Assembly: GCF_007115105.1 (NCBI RefSeq)
Contig: NZ_SULJ01000011.1
Coordinates: 62,001 to 126,000 of the forward strand
Length of the DNA: 64,000 nucleotides
Source of the DNA: Clostridium sp. HBUAS56010
Lineage (GTDB): Bacteria > Bacillota > Clostridia > Lachnospirales > Lachnospiraceae
Reading direction: 5' to 3'
In this document: positions 1 to 7,328 of the stretch, piece after piece
Numbering within the stretch: the stretch's first letter is position 1
Layout of the letters: each line of letters begins with the position of its first letter
The notes under the pieces: model-generated
What the model was told of the DNA's origin: nothing
Databases searched by the model: none
Seen by the model: only the letters and a program-made list of their open reading frames with translations
Made by a program: the position numbers and the translations under genes

Positions 1-319
1 TCATCTGTCCCAGAAGTTCTGCTCTGCTTAAAATGGGAAGTCCCACCTCGCTGGCTCTTGCAAACTCTGGATTATCCGGATGTACGGCTGCTGTATAAAC
101 CACCACATCAATTCCTTCTGTTATATTCTCCGGTCTTTGTCCGTATGCCACCTTTGCACCCTTTGCTTCTAAATGGCGGGTTAGATCTGATTCATGAGCG
201 TCCGATCCAGTTACCGTAAATCCTTCATCAATCAGAATCTCTGCCAGCCCGCTCATGCTGATTCCACCTATTCCAATAAAATGAATTGCCTGTGGTTTAT
301 TAAAATCAATCTGATACAT
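1..319 (-). CDS. murC: UDP-N-acetylmuramate--L-alanine ligase MurC, N-terminal part (cut by window edge)
   Basis: Only the first ~106 codons are inside the window; the gene continues to the left. The protein begins MYQIDFNKPQAIHFIGIGG, and the IHFIGIGGxGMS-like glycine loop with the following TGSD motif is the Rossmann UDP-binding N-terminal domain of MurC. MurC adds L-alanine to UDP-MurNAc in the cytoplasm, the first peptide step of peptidoglycan precursor synthesis. The ATG at 317-319 is preceded by GGATGG at a usable spacing. A hairpin at 461-503 separates it from the upstream gene, so it probably has its own promoter in the A/T-rich 320-460 gap. MurC is favoured over Mpl from the IGIGG-SM loop, but Mpl cannot be fully excluded from a third of the protein. 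Confidence 0.88.
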   Translation of the reverse strand, partial: MYQIDFNKPQAIHFIGIGGISMSGLAEILIDEGFTVTGSDAHESDLTRHLEAKGAKVAYGQRPENITEGIDVVVYTAAVHPDNPEFARASEVGLPILSRAELLGQM

Positions 320-460
320 GTCTTTTCCATCCTTAATTTTGTATTCGGCATTTCTTAATACTTTCACTTACTTTTACTGCTTTTTTCTTCGAAAGTCAAC
401 TGCTTTCTCTTCTATTATATAAGAAAGCATACAGAAAATCTACTGTAGAATCCCAATCAA

Positions 461-503
461 AAAAAGGCACCTTACAGATTTTATGACCTGTAAAGTGCTT
501 TTT
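461..503 (-). terminator. Probable rho-independent terminator
   Basis: A-rich/GGCAC(C)TTACAG pairs with CTGTAAAGTGC/T-rich around a ten-base loop, with one bulge. It lies just past the stop of the gene ending at 516 and ends in a T-run on the minus strand. Its A/T-symmetric flanks would let it work in both directions. Confidence 0.7.
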
Positions 504-515
504 ATGACATGATTA

Positions 516-1307
516 TCAGAAACCGTCCGCTTCCAGAACTCTCCCAGAGACTAACATAGCCTCCAGAACACCGGAAATCATGCACAGCATTTCTTTAAAA
601 CTACGAAACTGCTGCTGTACCCTTGCTTCACGCCAGTATAGAATCCCCTGCCAGGTAAAGTGTTCCCGAAACATCACTTTTACGGAAAATGAGGCATTTC
701 TTCCAACTGCCTGCAGCAACGGACCTGCCTCGGTGCATACCAGTTTATCAAGACAGATGCCAAATACGGGTGGGGATTCCTGCCCCATATCAATATCCAT
801 ATAACTCTCGCTGGGCTTCCACTGTTCATTATAGGAACACGCAGGGTTATTTAAAGCAAGGGCAGCCCGGTTCACTTCTCGTTTATTTCCCTTTAAAATA
901 GCATCCGACAGCAGAATAAACTGCAGTTCACTTTCAAATGCTTCTTTGCACAATCCATGATTCCAAAATATGTTTCCCTGCCAGCTTGCATGGTAACGAA
1001 ACCTGAGATAAATATAAAGTGTATTAAGATTTCCTGTATGACGCTCCCGCCTTATCCTCTGCATAGGAAATTCCAAAGGATTGGCTCCCGGCAGACTGCG
1101 TGTCTCAAAAGTCTGCCTCGGACCTTCTATCGCATCAAAAATCCGGTCCATATAAATCATCATTTCTGTAAAACTGTTAAATGGAACCCCAAGGGAACTG
1201 CCGCTTTGAAAGATCACGCCCTTAATATTCCAGTTCTCATAAGAATCTACTGCTATTGTCAAATACCTGTCTGTCTCATTGACTCCACTTAATCTTCCAA
1301 CTGCCAT
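516..1307 (-). CDS. Unrecognised 263-aa protein with three internal W-x-G repeats
   Basis: I do not recognise this family. It is soluble, with no signal peptide or membrane segment. Three copies of one unit can be aligned by eye. Each starts with a Trp-x-(x)-Gly strand (residues ~26-33, 109-115 and 219-225) and runs into an amphipathic helix of the type F-x-S/E-F-x-E-M/L (ending near 60, 138 and 251), with extra strand/loop sequence between. The last two copies are closest, sharing WQGxIxW. An ATG at 1349 gives 277 aa, but only the ATG at 1307 has a plausible Shine-Dalgarno (AGGGATGG four bases upstream), so I prefer it. It is monocistronic, between two hairpins. Similar small repeat proteins occur as conserved hypotheticals in clostridia; I assign no function. 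Confidence 0.75.
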   Translation of the reverse strand: MAVGRLSGVNETDRYLTIAVDSYENWNIKGVIFQSGSSLGVPFNSFTEMMIYMDRIFDAIEGPRQTFETRSLPGANPLEFPMQRIRRERHTGNLNTLYIYLRFRYHASWQGNIFWNHGLCKEAFESELQFILLSDAILKGNKREVNRAALALNNPACSYNEQWKPSESYMDIDMGQESPPVFGICLDKLVCTEAGPLLQAVGRNASFSVKVMFREHFTWQGILYWREARVQQQFRSFKEMLCMISGVLEAMLVSGRVLEADGF

Positions 1308-1436
1308 CTTTCCATCCCTGTCCTCATGTAATATTCTAATTATAAACATAGATGGTTACATTCTGGTTACATGTTTTATACTTTATAAAATATTATTTTT
1401 TCACTGTAACTATACCAGTTTATCTATAAATGGATA

Positions 1437-1479
1437 ATAGAAAGCCCCTGGTCATGTCAGACAACCAGGGGCTTTCTAT
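1437..1479 (-). terminator. Strong hairpin terminator after queT
   Basis: Perfect 16-bp inverted repeat ATAGAAAGCCCCTGGT / ACCAGGGGCTTTCTAT with an 11-base loop, 14 bases past the queT stop. The GC core with A/T flanks fits an intrinsic terminator, potentially bidirectional. Confidence 0.85.
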
Positions 1480-1492
1480 CAATAAGAATGAT

Positions 1493-1996
1493 CTATTCTG
1501 ATAAAAACGGTCCAAAAATCGTATGCCTGTAGCGTTTTAAAACACCAAGCAATACATTACCCAAAATACCAATTGCCAGAATCTCTCCTATTCCAACAGT
1601 AATCATGGCATACCAGATAAGGTCCTGTGAACCGTAGGCGAACCGGAGTACCCATGGAACCACAATGGTATTGGCAATAATTGGTGGAAGGCATACCAGC
1701 CACTGTTTTTTCCGAAGCTGATAGGAACCAATGGCTCCAATTAAAGTGGCGAGACTGCCAAATATCACATCAAGCGTTGCCGCTCCAGCCAGGAAATTAG
1801 ACAACAGACAGCCGATAAATAAACCTGGGATTGCTGCGGGTGTAAAAAAGGGAAGGATACAAAGGATTTCTGAAATCCGGAACTGGATTGGACCGAAACT
1901 GATTGGTGCAAAGATTAAGGTCAGCACAGTGTAGATGGCTGCAATGGCTGCGGAAAAAACCATAAAGTAGGTTCTTCCTGAGGATTTAAAATTCAT
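1493..1996 (-). CDS. queT: QueT-family queuosine-precursor ECF transporter S component
   Basis: A 167-aa integral membrane protein with about five to six hydrophobic segments. The N-terminal half has the QueT signature (APISFGPIQFRISEIL, then LPFFTPAAIPGLFIGC and NF.AGA..DVIFGS). QueT proteins are substrate-binding S components that work with the shared ECF energising module to import preQ0/preQ1 or related queuine precursors; no EcfA or EcfT is in the window. The start is the ATG at 1994-1996, preceded by AAAGGAG, which also forms the 3' edge of the preQ1-I-like riboswitch at 2005-2047. Queuosine-precursor control therefore supports the substrate call. It is a single-gene unit ending at a strong hairpin. 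Confidence 0.92.
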   Translation of the reverse strand: MNFKSSGRTYFMVFSAAIAAIYTVLTLIFAPISFGPIQFRISEILCILPFFTPAAIPGLFIGCLLSNFLAGAATLDVIFGSLATLIGAIGSYQLRKKQWLVCLPPIIANTIVVPWVLRFAYGSQDLIWYAMITVGIGEILAIGILGNVLLGVLKRYRHTIFGPFLSE

Positions 1997-2004
1997 ATTG
2001 ACTT

Positions 2005-2047
2005 CTCCTTTAGTTTTGTTTTAAGTGTGGAAGGTTTCGAACACACT
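2005..2047 (-). promoter_or_regulatory. preQ1-I (class I) riboswitch, translational type
   Basis: Minus-strand RNA reads GUGUG stem / UUCGAAACCUUC loop / CACAC stem, then an A-rich tail AAAACAAAACUAAAGGAG. The architecture (5-bp P1, loop with a CC(U) that can pair with the tail, then an A-rich strand ending in the Shine-Dalgarno) matches the compact class I preQ1 aptamer, e.g. the T. tengcongensis form with tail UUAACAAAACAAGG. Because AAGGAG is part of the fold, bound preQ1 would block queT translation. Seen: stem, loop and tail. Known: preQ1-I organisation. Inferred: ligand. Confidence 0.85.
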
Positions 2048-2199
2048 TTCTTTTTTTGTAAAATCCCTTGGTTTTACAAGGAATTTTGCAACCTTGGTGA
2101 TTCAAAAAAGCTTTGTTACGGTAACTTATGTACAGTTTTTGTACAGTTTCTGAAAAATATGGATATTTACCGCTTTGCACTGCTTATTTTGACTTATAC

Positions 2200-2228
2200 A
2201 GTATAACACTACGCATTTGCTTTCGCAA
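2200..2228 (-). promoter_or_regulatory. Candidate queT promoter
   Basis: Minus-strand TTGCGA (2223-2228), 17-bp spacer, TATACT (2200-2205). Transcription would start near 2193 and give a ~200-nt leader carrying the riboswitch. Confidence 0.5.
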
Positions 2229-2419
2229 TCCCCTTTTATTTACTGCCCCCATAAACTTAAAACATAATTGACCGTTCTTTTTATCAGACAGTTACAATTT
2301 TTTTGTCTGGTAAAAACAACCGTCTAAGTATCAATCAAGAAAAATATGTTCGTTCTAAACTTAACGATACTCTAAATAATAATTTATTAAAATTGCCCAA
2401 ATTTATACATGTTTTTTTT
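2229..2419. other. Intergenic, A/T-rich, no supported gene
   Basis: Part of the 423-bp gap between queT and the ATPase remnant. Apart from the queT promoter and riboswitch I see only a 66-codon low-GC plus-strand reading frame starting from TTG at 2303, without a ribosome binding site or recognisable family. I leave it unannotated. Confidence 0.6.
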
Positions 2420-3166
2420 CTATCTTTCCTGCCACACCCCCATAAGTATCACCCTTTGTTTTTTCATACCACGCAAACCACGGTTTCCCGCAATATCTTT
2501 TGAGATATGTCTAAGCAAGGAAAAATAAACAAAGTTTTCAGCCAAAATTCCTTTTATGGTTGCCTCATCAGCACCAGCTCTGGCAATAAAATAATGTGCA
2601 ATTCCTATATCCAGAAAATAAAATCTGGCATTCTCTTTAATGTTTAAATAATCACAATCTATGCTTTTGCTTGCATAAGCAATTATGTGGGTAGCCCGAA
2701 GCCAACCGATTGCATGGTTGATCATCTTTTTCGTAAATCTTCCACTTTCTTCCTTATACACGATCTTGCTTAAATCCTCAACCAGGTCTCTTATACCCTC
2801 TTTTTCTTTTTTCAGAGTAACTGCAATCCCATGGAACAATTTTTCAAATGTATTTGTCTCCATTACATCATCAAAATACTGTTTAGATTCATTGGTAAAA
2901 ATCTCCAACAAACGCCGCAGTTCCACATCACATAGTTCAAAGCCTTTATGCTCTAAATATATATTAATTACGGAGGGATAACCTCCTATTCTCTGGTAAA
3001 GATCAAAGATTTCCTTTAATTCCTTATATTGAGCCGGATCAGAACCTCCAAACAAGTCAACAGAATCATATAAATCCCGCTTTCCAAAAACCTCTGTATA
3101 AACCAGAGCAAACTTCGATAAAAAATAAGAGTCATCCCCTGCCCTGAAAAGGGAGGAAATAACTCT
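2420..3166 (-). pseudogene. Remnant of an AAA/DUF4143 ATPase (ATP-binding protein), 5'-truncated
   Basis: The open frame runs 248 codons from just after a TAG at 3167-3169. It begins abruptly inside the family core with RVISSLFRAGDDSYFLSKFA, then VYTEVFGKRDLYD and a DUF4143-type C-terminal half (SKQYFDDVMETNTFEKLF, FYFLDIGIAHYF). The whole P-loop ATPase N-terminus, with Walker A and B, is missing. No good start codon or RBS exists in this frame; a TTG at 3055 is possible but unconvincing. Near the 3' end, IAGNRG is followed by a divergent tail, while the neighbouring frame reads PWFAWYEKTKG, which looks like the native continuation; this suggests a second, frameshift lesion. An orphan preQ1-I-like element lies directly upstream. 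Intact relatives are ~400-450 aa. Confidence 0.8.
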
Positions 3167-3188
3167 CTATAAACTGATAGAAAATACA

Positions 3189-3232
3189 CCTGGATTAAGT
3201 TTTGTTTAGGTGTGAAAGGTCTCAAACACACC
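3189..3232 (-). promoter_or_regulatory. Orphan preQ1-I-like riboswitch upstream of the ATPase remnant
   Basis: Minus-strand GGUGUG / UUUGAGACCUUU / CACACC with tail UAAACAAAACUUAAU. It shares the GUGUG..CACAC stem, the GA(A/G)ACCUU loop and the A-rich AAACAAAACU tail with the element upstream of queT, and has one extra G-C pair. The gene it once controlled is gone: the only downstream frame is the truncated ATPase, which has no proper start. No good Shine-Dalgarno follows the tail, unlike the queT copy. Confidence 0.65.
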
Positions 3233-3272
3233 GGCCTGTTTTTATGAAATCTCCTTTGAAATCAAAATTCAT
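3222..3272 (-). CDS. Possible 16-codon leader ORF or gene stump overlapping the orphan riboswitch
   Basis: ATG at 3270-3272 preceded by a strong GGAGGTGG, reading MNFDFKGDFIKTGRCV then TGA at 3222-3224. The stop lies inside the riboswitch-like stem-loop. The strong RBS with a very short frame suggests the start of a lost gene or a leader peptide. I would not insist that it is expressed. Confidence 0.25.
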   Translation of the reverse strand: MNFDFKGDFIKTGRCV

Positions 3273-3289
3273 CCGCTCCACCTCCCACC

Positions 3290-3475
3290 TTATGATGGAA
3301 GGACAGAACCCTCCACCCATATGTATGGAAGCCACTCCCCAAACATCTTAAGAATTCCAGCCGTGTTTATTCCGGGCATATGCTGGAATCTTGGAAATGT
3401 CATATAGTGTTGACTTCCCGGCTCCATTTTCTGGCACTCTTTATATAACATTTTCAAGGCATCATTTATTAACAT
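3290..3475 (-). CDS. Small unrecognised protein (61 aa), possibly a fragment
   Basis: Starts MLINDALKMLYKECQ from the ATG at 3473-3475, with AAGGAAGG nine bases upstream. An in-frame ATG at 3502 lies inside the predicted -10 box and cannot be the start. The protein is soluble and rich in aromatic residues (YMTFPRFQHMPG, FGEWLPYIWVEG). I recognise no family. It has a good promoter (3501-3530) and heads the same minus-strand transcript as the orphan riboswitch and the ATPase remnant, so it may itself be the surviving part of a decayed operon. Confidence 0.45.
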   Translation of the reverse strand: MLINDALKMLYKECQKMEPGSQHYMTFPRFQHMPGINTAGILKMFGEWLPYIWVEGSVLPS

Positions 3476-3500
3476 GTCATCACGCCTTCCTTGTAAACGC

Positions 3501-3530
3501 ATTATAACACAAGCACATAACAGAATACAA
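3501..3530 (-). promoter_or_regulatory. Promoter for the 3290-3475 gene
   Basis: Minus-strand TTGTAT (3525-3530), 18-bp spacer, perfect TATAAT (3501-3506). This fits a housekeeping sigma-A promoter. Confidence 0.6.
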
Positions 3531-3649
3531 TGCAGCAGTCATAACAATTGGGGGAAGTACTTTTTATGCCGCCTCCTCCACAAACTCCCCATGAATTAAT
3601 AGCAATGTAGATATGTCAGTTGTGCCTTATAGTAGAACTCGCTTTTTAT

Positions 3650-4438
3650 TTACAGGATCACTTTTACCGGACATTTTTCCGCACATTTTCCACAACTCGT
3701 GCATCTTCCGTAATCGATTACCGCTACGTTATTGTCCATGTGAATGGCATCATATTCGCACTGCTTTGTACACAGCATACATGCGATACAGCCAACTTCA
3801 CACTTTGCTTTTACTGTCTTTCCCTTATCATTAGAATTACATGCAACCAGGTGCTTCGCCTTATAGGGGACCAGATCAATCAGATTGTTTGGACAGGCTA
3901 ACATGCATTTGCCGCATGCCACACATTTCTCCTTATCCACCACTGCTATCCCGTCAATCACATGGATGGCGTCAAATTCACAGACTTTCACGCAGGAACC
4001 ATAGCCCTTACAGCCATAAACACAGGACTTTTCCCCAGAGCCGGGAACAACGGAAAGCATCCGGCAGTCCTCAATTCCGTAATAATGATACTGAAGGTTT
4101 GTCTTATGACAGGTTCCCTTACATTTTACAAAGGCAGTTTTCTTATCCAGGGAACCGGCCTTAACGCCCATGATCGTTCCAATTGCCTCTGCCACCAGGG
4201 CACCGCCCACCGGGCAGGCAAAAACCGCTGCCTGACCCGATACAATGGCCTTAGCCAAAGCGTCACAGCCCGCGTATCCACAGCCACCGCAGTTATTACC
4301 CGGAAGCTGGTTTCGAACAAGAAGCTCCCTTTCATCTTCAACCACCTTAAATCTTTCGCTGGCAAGCCCTAAGAACACACCGGTGAAAATACCAATGGCT
4401 CCCACTACTGCCGTCGCTAATACAATACCTGTTACCAT
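3650..4438 (-). CDS. rnfB: Rnf complex iron-sulfur subunit RnfB
   Basis: 262 aa. One N-terminal membrane anchor (residues ~3-24) is followed by the RnfB CxxCxxxxC motif (C50, C53, C58, with C75 as fourth ligand) and then several ferredoxin-type cysteine clusters: CKGYGSCVKVCEFD, CVACGKCMLACP, CIACMLCTKQCEYD and CTSCGKCAEKCP at the C-terminus. RnfB is thought to be the entry point for electrons from reduced ferredoxin into the ion-pumping ferredoxin:NAD+ oxidoreductase. It is the last gene of rnfCDGEAB, 15 bases after rnfA. The start ATG at 4436-4438 has GGGGGAG upstream. Clostridial RnfB proteins commonly have more clusters than proteobacterial ones, as here. Confidence 0.96.
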   Translation of the reverse strand: MVTGIVLATAVVGAIGIFTGVFLGLASERFKVVEDERELLVRNQLPGNNCGGCGYAGCDALAKAIVSGQAAVFACPVGGALVAEAIGTIMGVKAGSLDKKTAFVKCKGTCHKTNLQYHYYGIEDCRMLSVVPGSGEKSCVYGCKGYGSCVKVCEFDAIHVIDGIAVVDKEKCVACGKCMLACPNNLIDLVPYKAKHLVACNSNDKGKTVKAKCEVGCIACMLCTKQCEYDAIHMDNNVAVIDYGRCTSCGKCAEKCPVKVIL

Positions 4439-4453
4439 GCTTTCGTCTCCCCC

Positions 4454-5035
4454 TTATTTGATTAATCCGGAAAATCCAAAAAATGCGATTGCCATAAGGC
4501 CCGAGGTAATCAGGACAATGGGAGATCCCTTAAAAGACAAAGGAACGTCATTGTACTCAATTCTCTCACGGACACCTGCCAGCATAATGATGGCAATGGT
4601 AAAGCCTACGGAAATACCCACACCGTTAATAACACTTTCCAGAATACCATACCCTTTCTGAACGTTGGCTAAAGCTACACCCAGAACTGCGCAATTGGTT
4701 GTAATTAGAGGAAGGTACACTCCCAATGCTTCATAAAGTGAAGGCATGGACTTCTTTAAAAACATTTCTACAAACTGGACCAGGGCTGCAATGACCAGAA
4801 TGAAAACGATTGTCTGCAAAAACTCCAGGTGAAGTTCCATCAGGATCCCCCTGTAAATTACACTGGTAACAAAAGCCGCAATGGTAATGACGAAAATAAC
4901 AGCCACGCCCATGCCGGCGGAGGTCTTTACTTTCCTGGATACCCCAAGGAACGGACAAAGACCGAGAAACTGGCTGAGCACCACATTGTTGACCAGGGCT
5001 GAACCAATGGCAATCAATAACAATTCTTTCATCAA
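4454..5035 (-). CDS. rnfA: Rnf complex membrane subunit RnfA
   Basis: 193 aa, the usual family length, six membrane segments. Signature stretches LVNNVVLSQFLGLCPFLGVS and, in the second inverted half, TTNCAVLGVAL are present; their cysteines belong to the CxG/NCxxLG motifs that hold the buried Fe-S site shared with RnfE. RnfA and RnfE form the membrane core of Na+- or H+-pumping Rnf. Fifth gene of the operon, nine bases after rnfE, with an RBS (GGAGGAT) before the ATG at 5033-5035. Confidence 0.96.
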   Translation of the reverse strand: MMKELLLIAIGSALVNNVVLSQFLGLCPFLGVSRKVKTSAGMGVAVIFVITIAAFVTSVIYRGILMELHLEFLQTIVFILVIAALVQFVEMFLKKSMPSLYEALGVYLPLITTNCAVLGVALANVQKGYGILESVINGVGISVGFTIAIIMLAGVRERIEYNDVPLSFKGSPIVLITSGLMAIAFFGFSGLIK

Positions 5036-5044
5036 TCCATCCTC

Positions 5045-5779
5045 CTATTTCTCTTTTCCAGAAACCGTATCACCTGCACTAGCCGGTTCCTTTGCGGATT
5101 CCGTCTTGGTTTTTTTCTTAAAGCTACAGGCAGTACAGTTCCCTTTGCAGGTCAATTCAGACTTTAAAACCGGGCCATTGGTCGCAGAAGGTGCCTTAAA
5201 CTTATTTTGAAGAGCGGTCAAAACAGCCAATACAAAGAACGCACCGGGGGCCAGAACAAAAATAGCAATATGAAAATCCTCTGGTATGACGGCCTTTCCG
5301 AATACAGCTCCCGAGCCTAACAACTCCCGTACAAGGCCTATGCAGGTAAGGGCAATGGTAAAGCCCAGCCCCATTCCGATGCCATCAAATGTGGATTCTA
5401 AAACACCATTTTTAGACGCATAGGATTCTGCCCTTCCTAAGATAATACAGTTTACTACAATTAGAGGAATGTAAATTCCCAGTGCAGCATACAGGCCGGG
5501 GACATAAGCCTGCAAAAACAGCTGCACAATGGTAACCAGTGTCGCAACCACAACAATATAAGCTGGGATTCTCACCCTGTCGGGAATGATTTTACGGAGA
5601 ACTGATATCAGCATATTAGAAAACAGCAGCACCACGGTGGTGGAAAGCCCCATGCCTGCACCATTTACCGCCGATGTGGTAACAGCCAGAGTCGGGCACA
5701 TGCCAAGCATCAGGATGAATGTGGGATTTTCCTTTACAATCCCGTTAAATAAACGTTCCATACATTTGTTGTTCATCAT
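5045..5779 (-). CDS. rnfE: Rnf complex membrane subunit RnfE, with a Cys/Lys-rich C-terminal tail
   Basis: 244 aa. The core (residues ~8-200) has six membrane segments and the RnfE signatures ENPTFILMLGMCPTLAV and VVNCIILGRAE, paralogous to RnfA. After the usual end near KFKAPSATNG there is a ~45-residue tail with CKGNCTACSFKKK followed by charged, low-complexity sequence. The cysteines are spaced C-x3-C-x2-C. A tail of this kind is not part of the proteobacterial protein and could be a metal or redox site at the membrane surface (inference). The gene overlaps rnfG by four bases (ATGA), which supports translational coupling. Confidence 0.94.
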   Translation of the reverse strand: MMNNKCMERLFNGIVKENPTFILMLGMCPTLAVTTSAVNGAGMGLSTTVVLLFSNMLISVLRKIIPDRVRIPAYIVVVATLVTIVQLFLQAYVPGLYAALGIYIPLIVVNCIILGRAESYASKNGVLESTFDGIGMGLGFTIALTCIGLVRELLGSGAVFGKAVIPEDFHIAIFVLAPGAFFVLAVLTALQNKFKAPSATNGPVLKSELTCKGNCTACSFKKKTKTESAKEPASAGDTVSGKEK

Positions 5780-6402
5780 TTCTCCTCCTGCCGGTCTATA
5801 CTGTGATGGACGTAATACAATGCAGCATTGACCGCATTCGTTACCGCGCCTGATGTAATGGTAGCACCGCTGATGGCATGGATTTCCCCTTCAACGGCAT
5901 TTCCGGATTTTGTAACTATAAAGGCTTCCTCCTTCTTCCCAGCGTACTGATTCTTAAAATCCGGTTCCCTGGCCTTTAACCCCAGTCCGGGTGTCTCGCT
6001 GATTTCCAGAAATTCAATGCCATTTATAGTTCCGTCCTTTTTGATCCCTACAGAAATTTTCAGGCGGCCTGCATAGCTGTCGTCAGAATGTGAAATGACC
6101 ACATATCCCAGGACAGTCCCGCCTTCATCCATAGCCAAAAGAGCGTCTTCCACAGCCACCTTTCCTAATTTCTGTAAAAGCAGTTCTTCATTACATGCCT
6201 CCACAGAAGCTATCATTTCATTATTCGTCATAAAATCCGTCGCTTCAGGAAATACCTTTTGATACGCCGCCAGGTTTGCCGATTGGGTCGCCCGTTCAAT
6301 GGGCCTCTTGGTAACCTCATAACCGCTGCCCAGCAGAAAACCAGATACCAGAGTGATTAGACATAAAACCATTGCATCTTTCATATACCCAGCCTTTTTC
6401 AT
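5776..6402 (-). CDS. rnfG: Rnf complex FMN-binding subunit RnfG
   Basis: 208 aa: one N-terminal membrane helix (residues ~8-28), then an extracytoplasmic FMN-binding domain. The flavinylation motif SGATIT lies at 178-183, where the last Thr carries covalently bound FMN in the family (attached by ApbE; no apbE in this window). ETPGLGLKA near 136-144 is the other conserved FMN-domain stretch. It passes electrons between RnfD and the rest of the complex. The gene overlaps rnfD and rnfE by four bases on each side. Confidence 0.95.
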   Translation of the reverse strand: MKKAGYMKDAMVLCLITLVSGFLLGSGYEVTKRPIERATQSANLAAYQKVFPEATDFMTNNEMIASVEACNEELLLQKLGKVAVEDALLAMDEGGTVLGYVVISHSDDSYAGRLKISVGIKKDGTINGIEFLEISETPGLGLKAREPDFKNQYAGKKEEAFIVTKSGNAVEGEIHAISGATITSGAVTNAVNAALYYVHHSIDRQEEK

Positions 6403-7328
6403 CTCACCTTCCCCTCCTTTCCAAATGCTGCAGGAAGAGAAACCTTTTCAATCAAAGGTACCAGAATATTGCCAATGATAATCGCATAGGAAACACCTTC
6501 CGCAGTGCTGCCAAATAAACGAAACAGGCCCGTCAGCACTCCCAGCAGAATGCCAAAAAGGATTTTCCCTCTTGGAGTAACAGGGGTAGTCGCATAATCC
6601 GTAGCCATAAAAAATGCCCCAAAAATAAGACCGCCACCGCATAAATGCGCCAGCACATACGGAATATTCTGATGTCCAAACACAAAGACAAAAACTGCAA
6701 CAGTAAGAATATAAGCCCCCGGAATTTCAATGGAAATCACCTTTTTAAACAAAAGATAAACCGCACCCAGGAGCAGTGCTATGACAGACACCTCTCCAAT
6801 GGTTCCTGAAATCCTTCCTATAAACATGGCCGTAATATTAACGTTTTGTTCCGCTTTAAGTGCGGCAAGAGGCGTCGCCCCTGCCACTACATCACGATAT
6901 GTAAAATCCGTCATTTTTCCCGCAAAGGAAATCATCAGAAAGCATCTTGCTGCCAGCGCAGGATTCATGAAGTTCTGGCCAAGACCTCCGTAGAGCTGCT
7001 TTACCACAATGATAGCAAATACACCTCCTAAAAAGGGGATCCATAATGGAATGGCAGGAGGCATGTTAAGGCCCAGAATCATTCCTGTCACCAGTGCGCT
7101 TCCATCACTTACTGTGATGGGCTTTTTCATCAGAGTTTCAAATACATATTCACTGAGAACACAGGCCAAAACACTGACCAGCAAAACCAGTGCCGCCTTT
7201 ATTCCAAAATGATATATTCCATACCCTGCCGCCGGAAGCATGGCAATGGCAACATCCAGCATAAGATTTCTGGTTGTAACCCGGCTTCTTATATGAGGTG
7301 ATGACGATACGTTCAGCAAATCACTCAT
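6399..7328 (-). CDS. rnfD: Rnf complex membrane subunit RnfD
   Basis: 309 aa with about nine to ten membrane segments. The conserved N-terminal region VSDGSALVTGMILGLNMPP and the FMN-threonine motif GATPL (residues 150-154) identify RnfD rather than NqrB. RnfD carries covalent FMN and is part of the ion translocation route. The start overlaps the rnfC stop by four bases; it is translated as part of the tightly packed operon. Confidence 0.96.
   Translation of the reverse strand: MSDLLNVSSSPHIRSRVTTRNLMLDVAIAMLPAAGYGIYHFGIKAALVLLVSVLACVLSEYVFETLMKKPITVSDGSALVTGMILGLNMPPAIPLWIPFLGGVFAIIVVKQLYGGLGQNFMNPALAARCFLMISFAGKMTDFTYRDVVAGATPLAALKAEQNVNITAMFIGRISGTIGEVSVIALLLGAVYLLFKKVISIEIPGAYILTVAVFVFVFGHQNIPYVLAHLCGGGLIFGAFFMATDYATTPVTPRGKILFGILLGVLTGLFRLFGSTAEGVSYAIIIGNILVPLIEKVSLPAAFGKEGKVR

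Noticed and set aside
2303-2503. 66-codon plus-strand frame in the queT/ATPase gap
   Set aside because: TTG start, no ribosome binding site, low complexity, and its 3' part overlaps the ATPase remnant on the other strand. No recognisable family.
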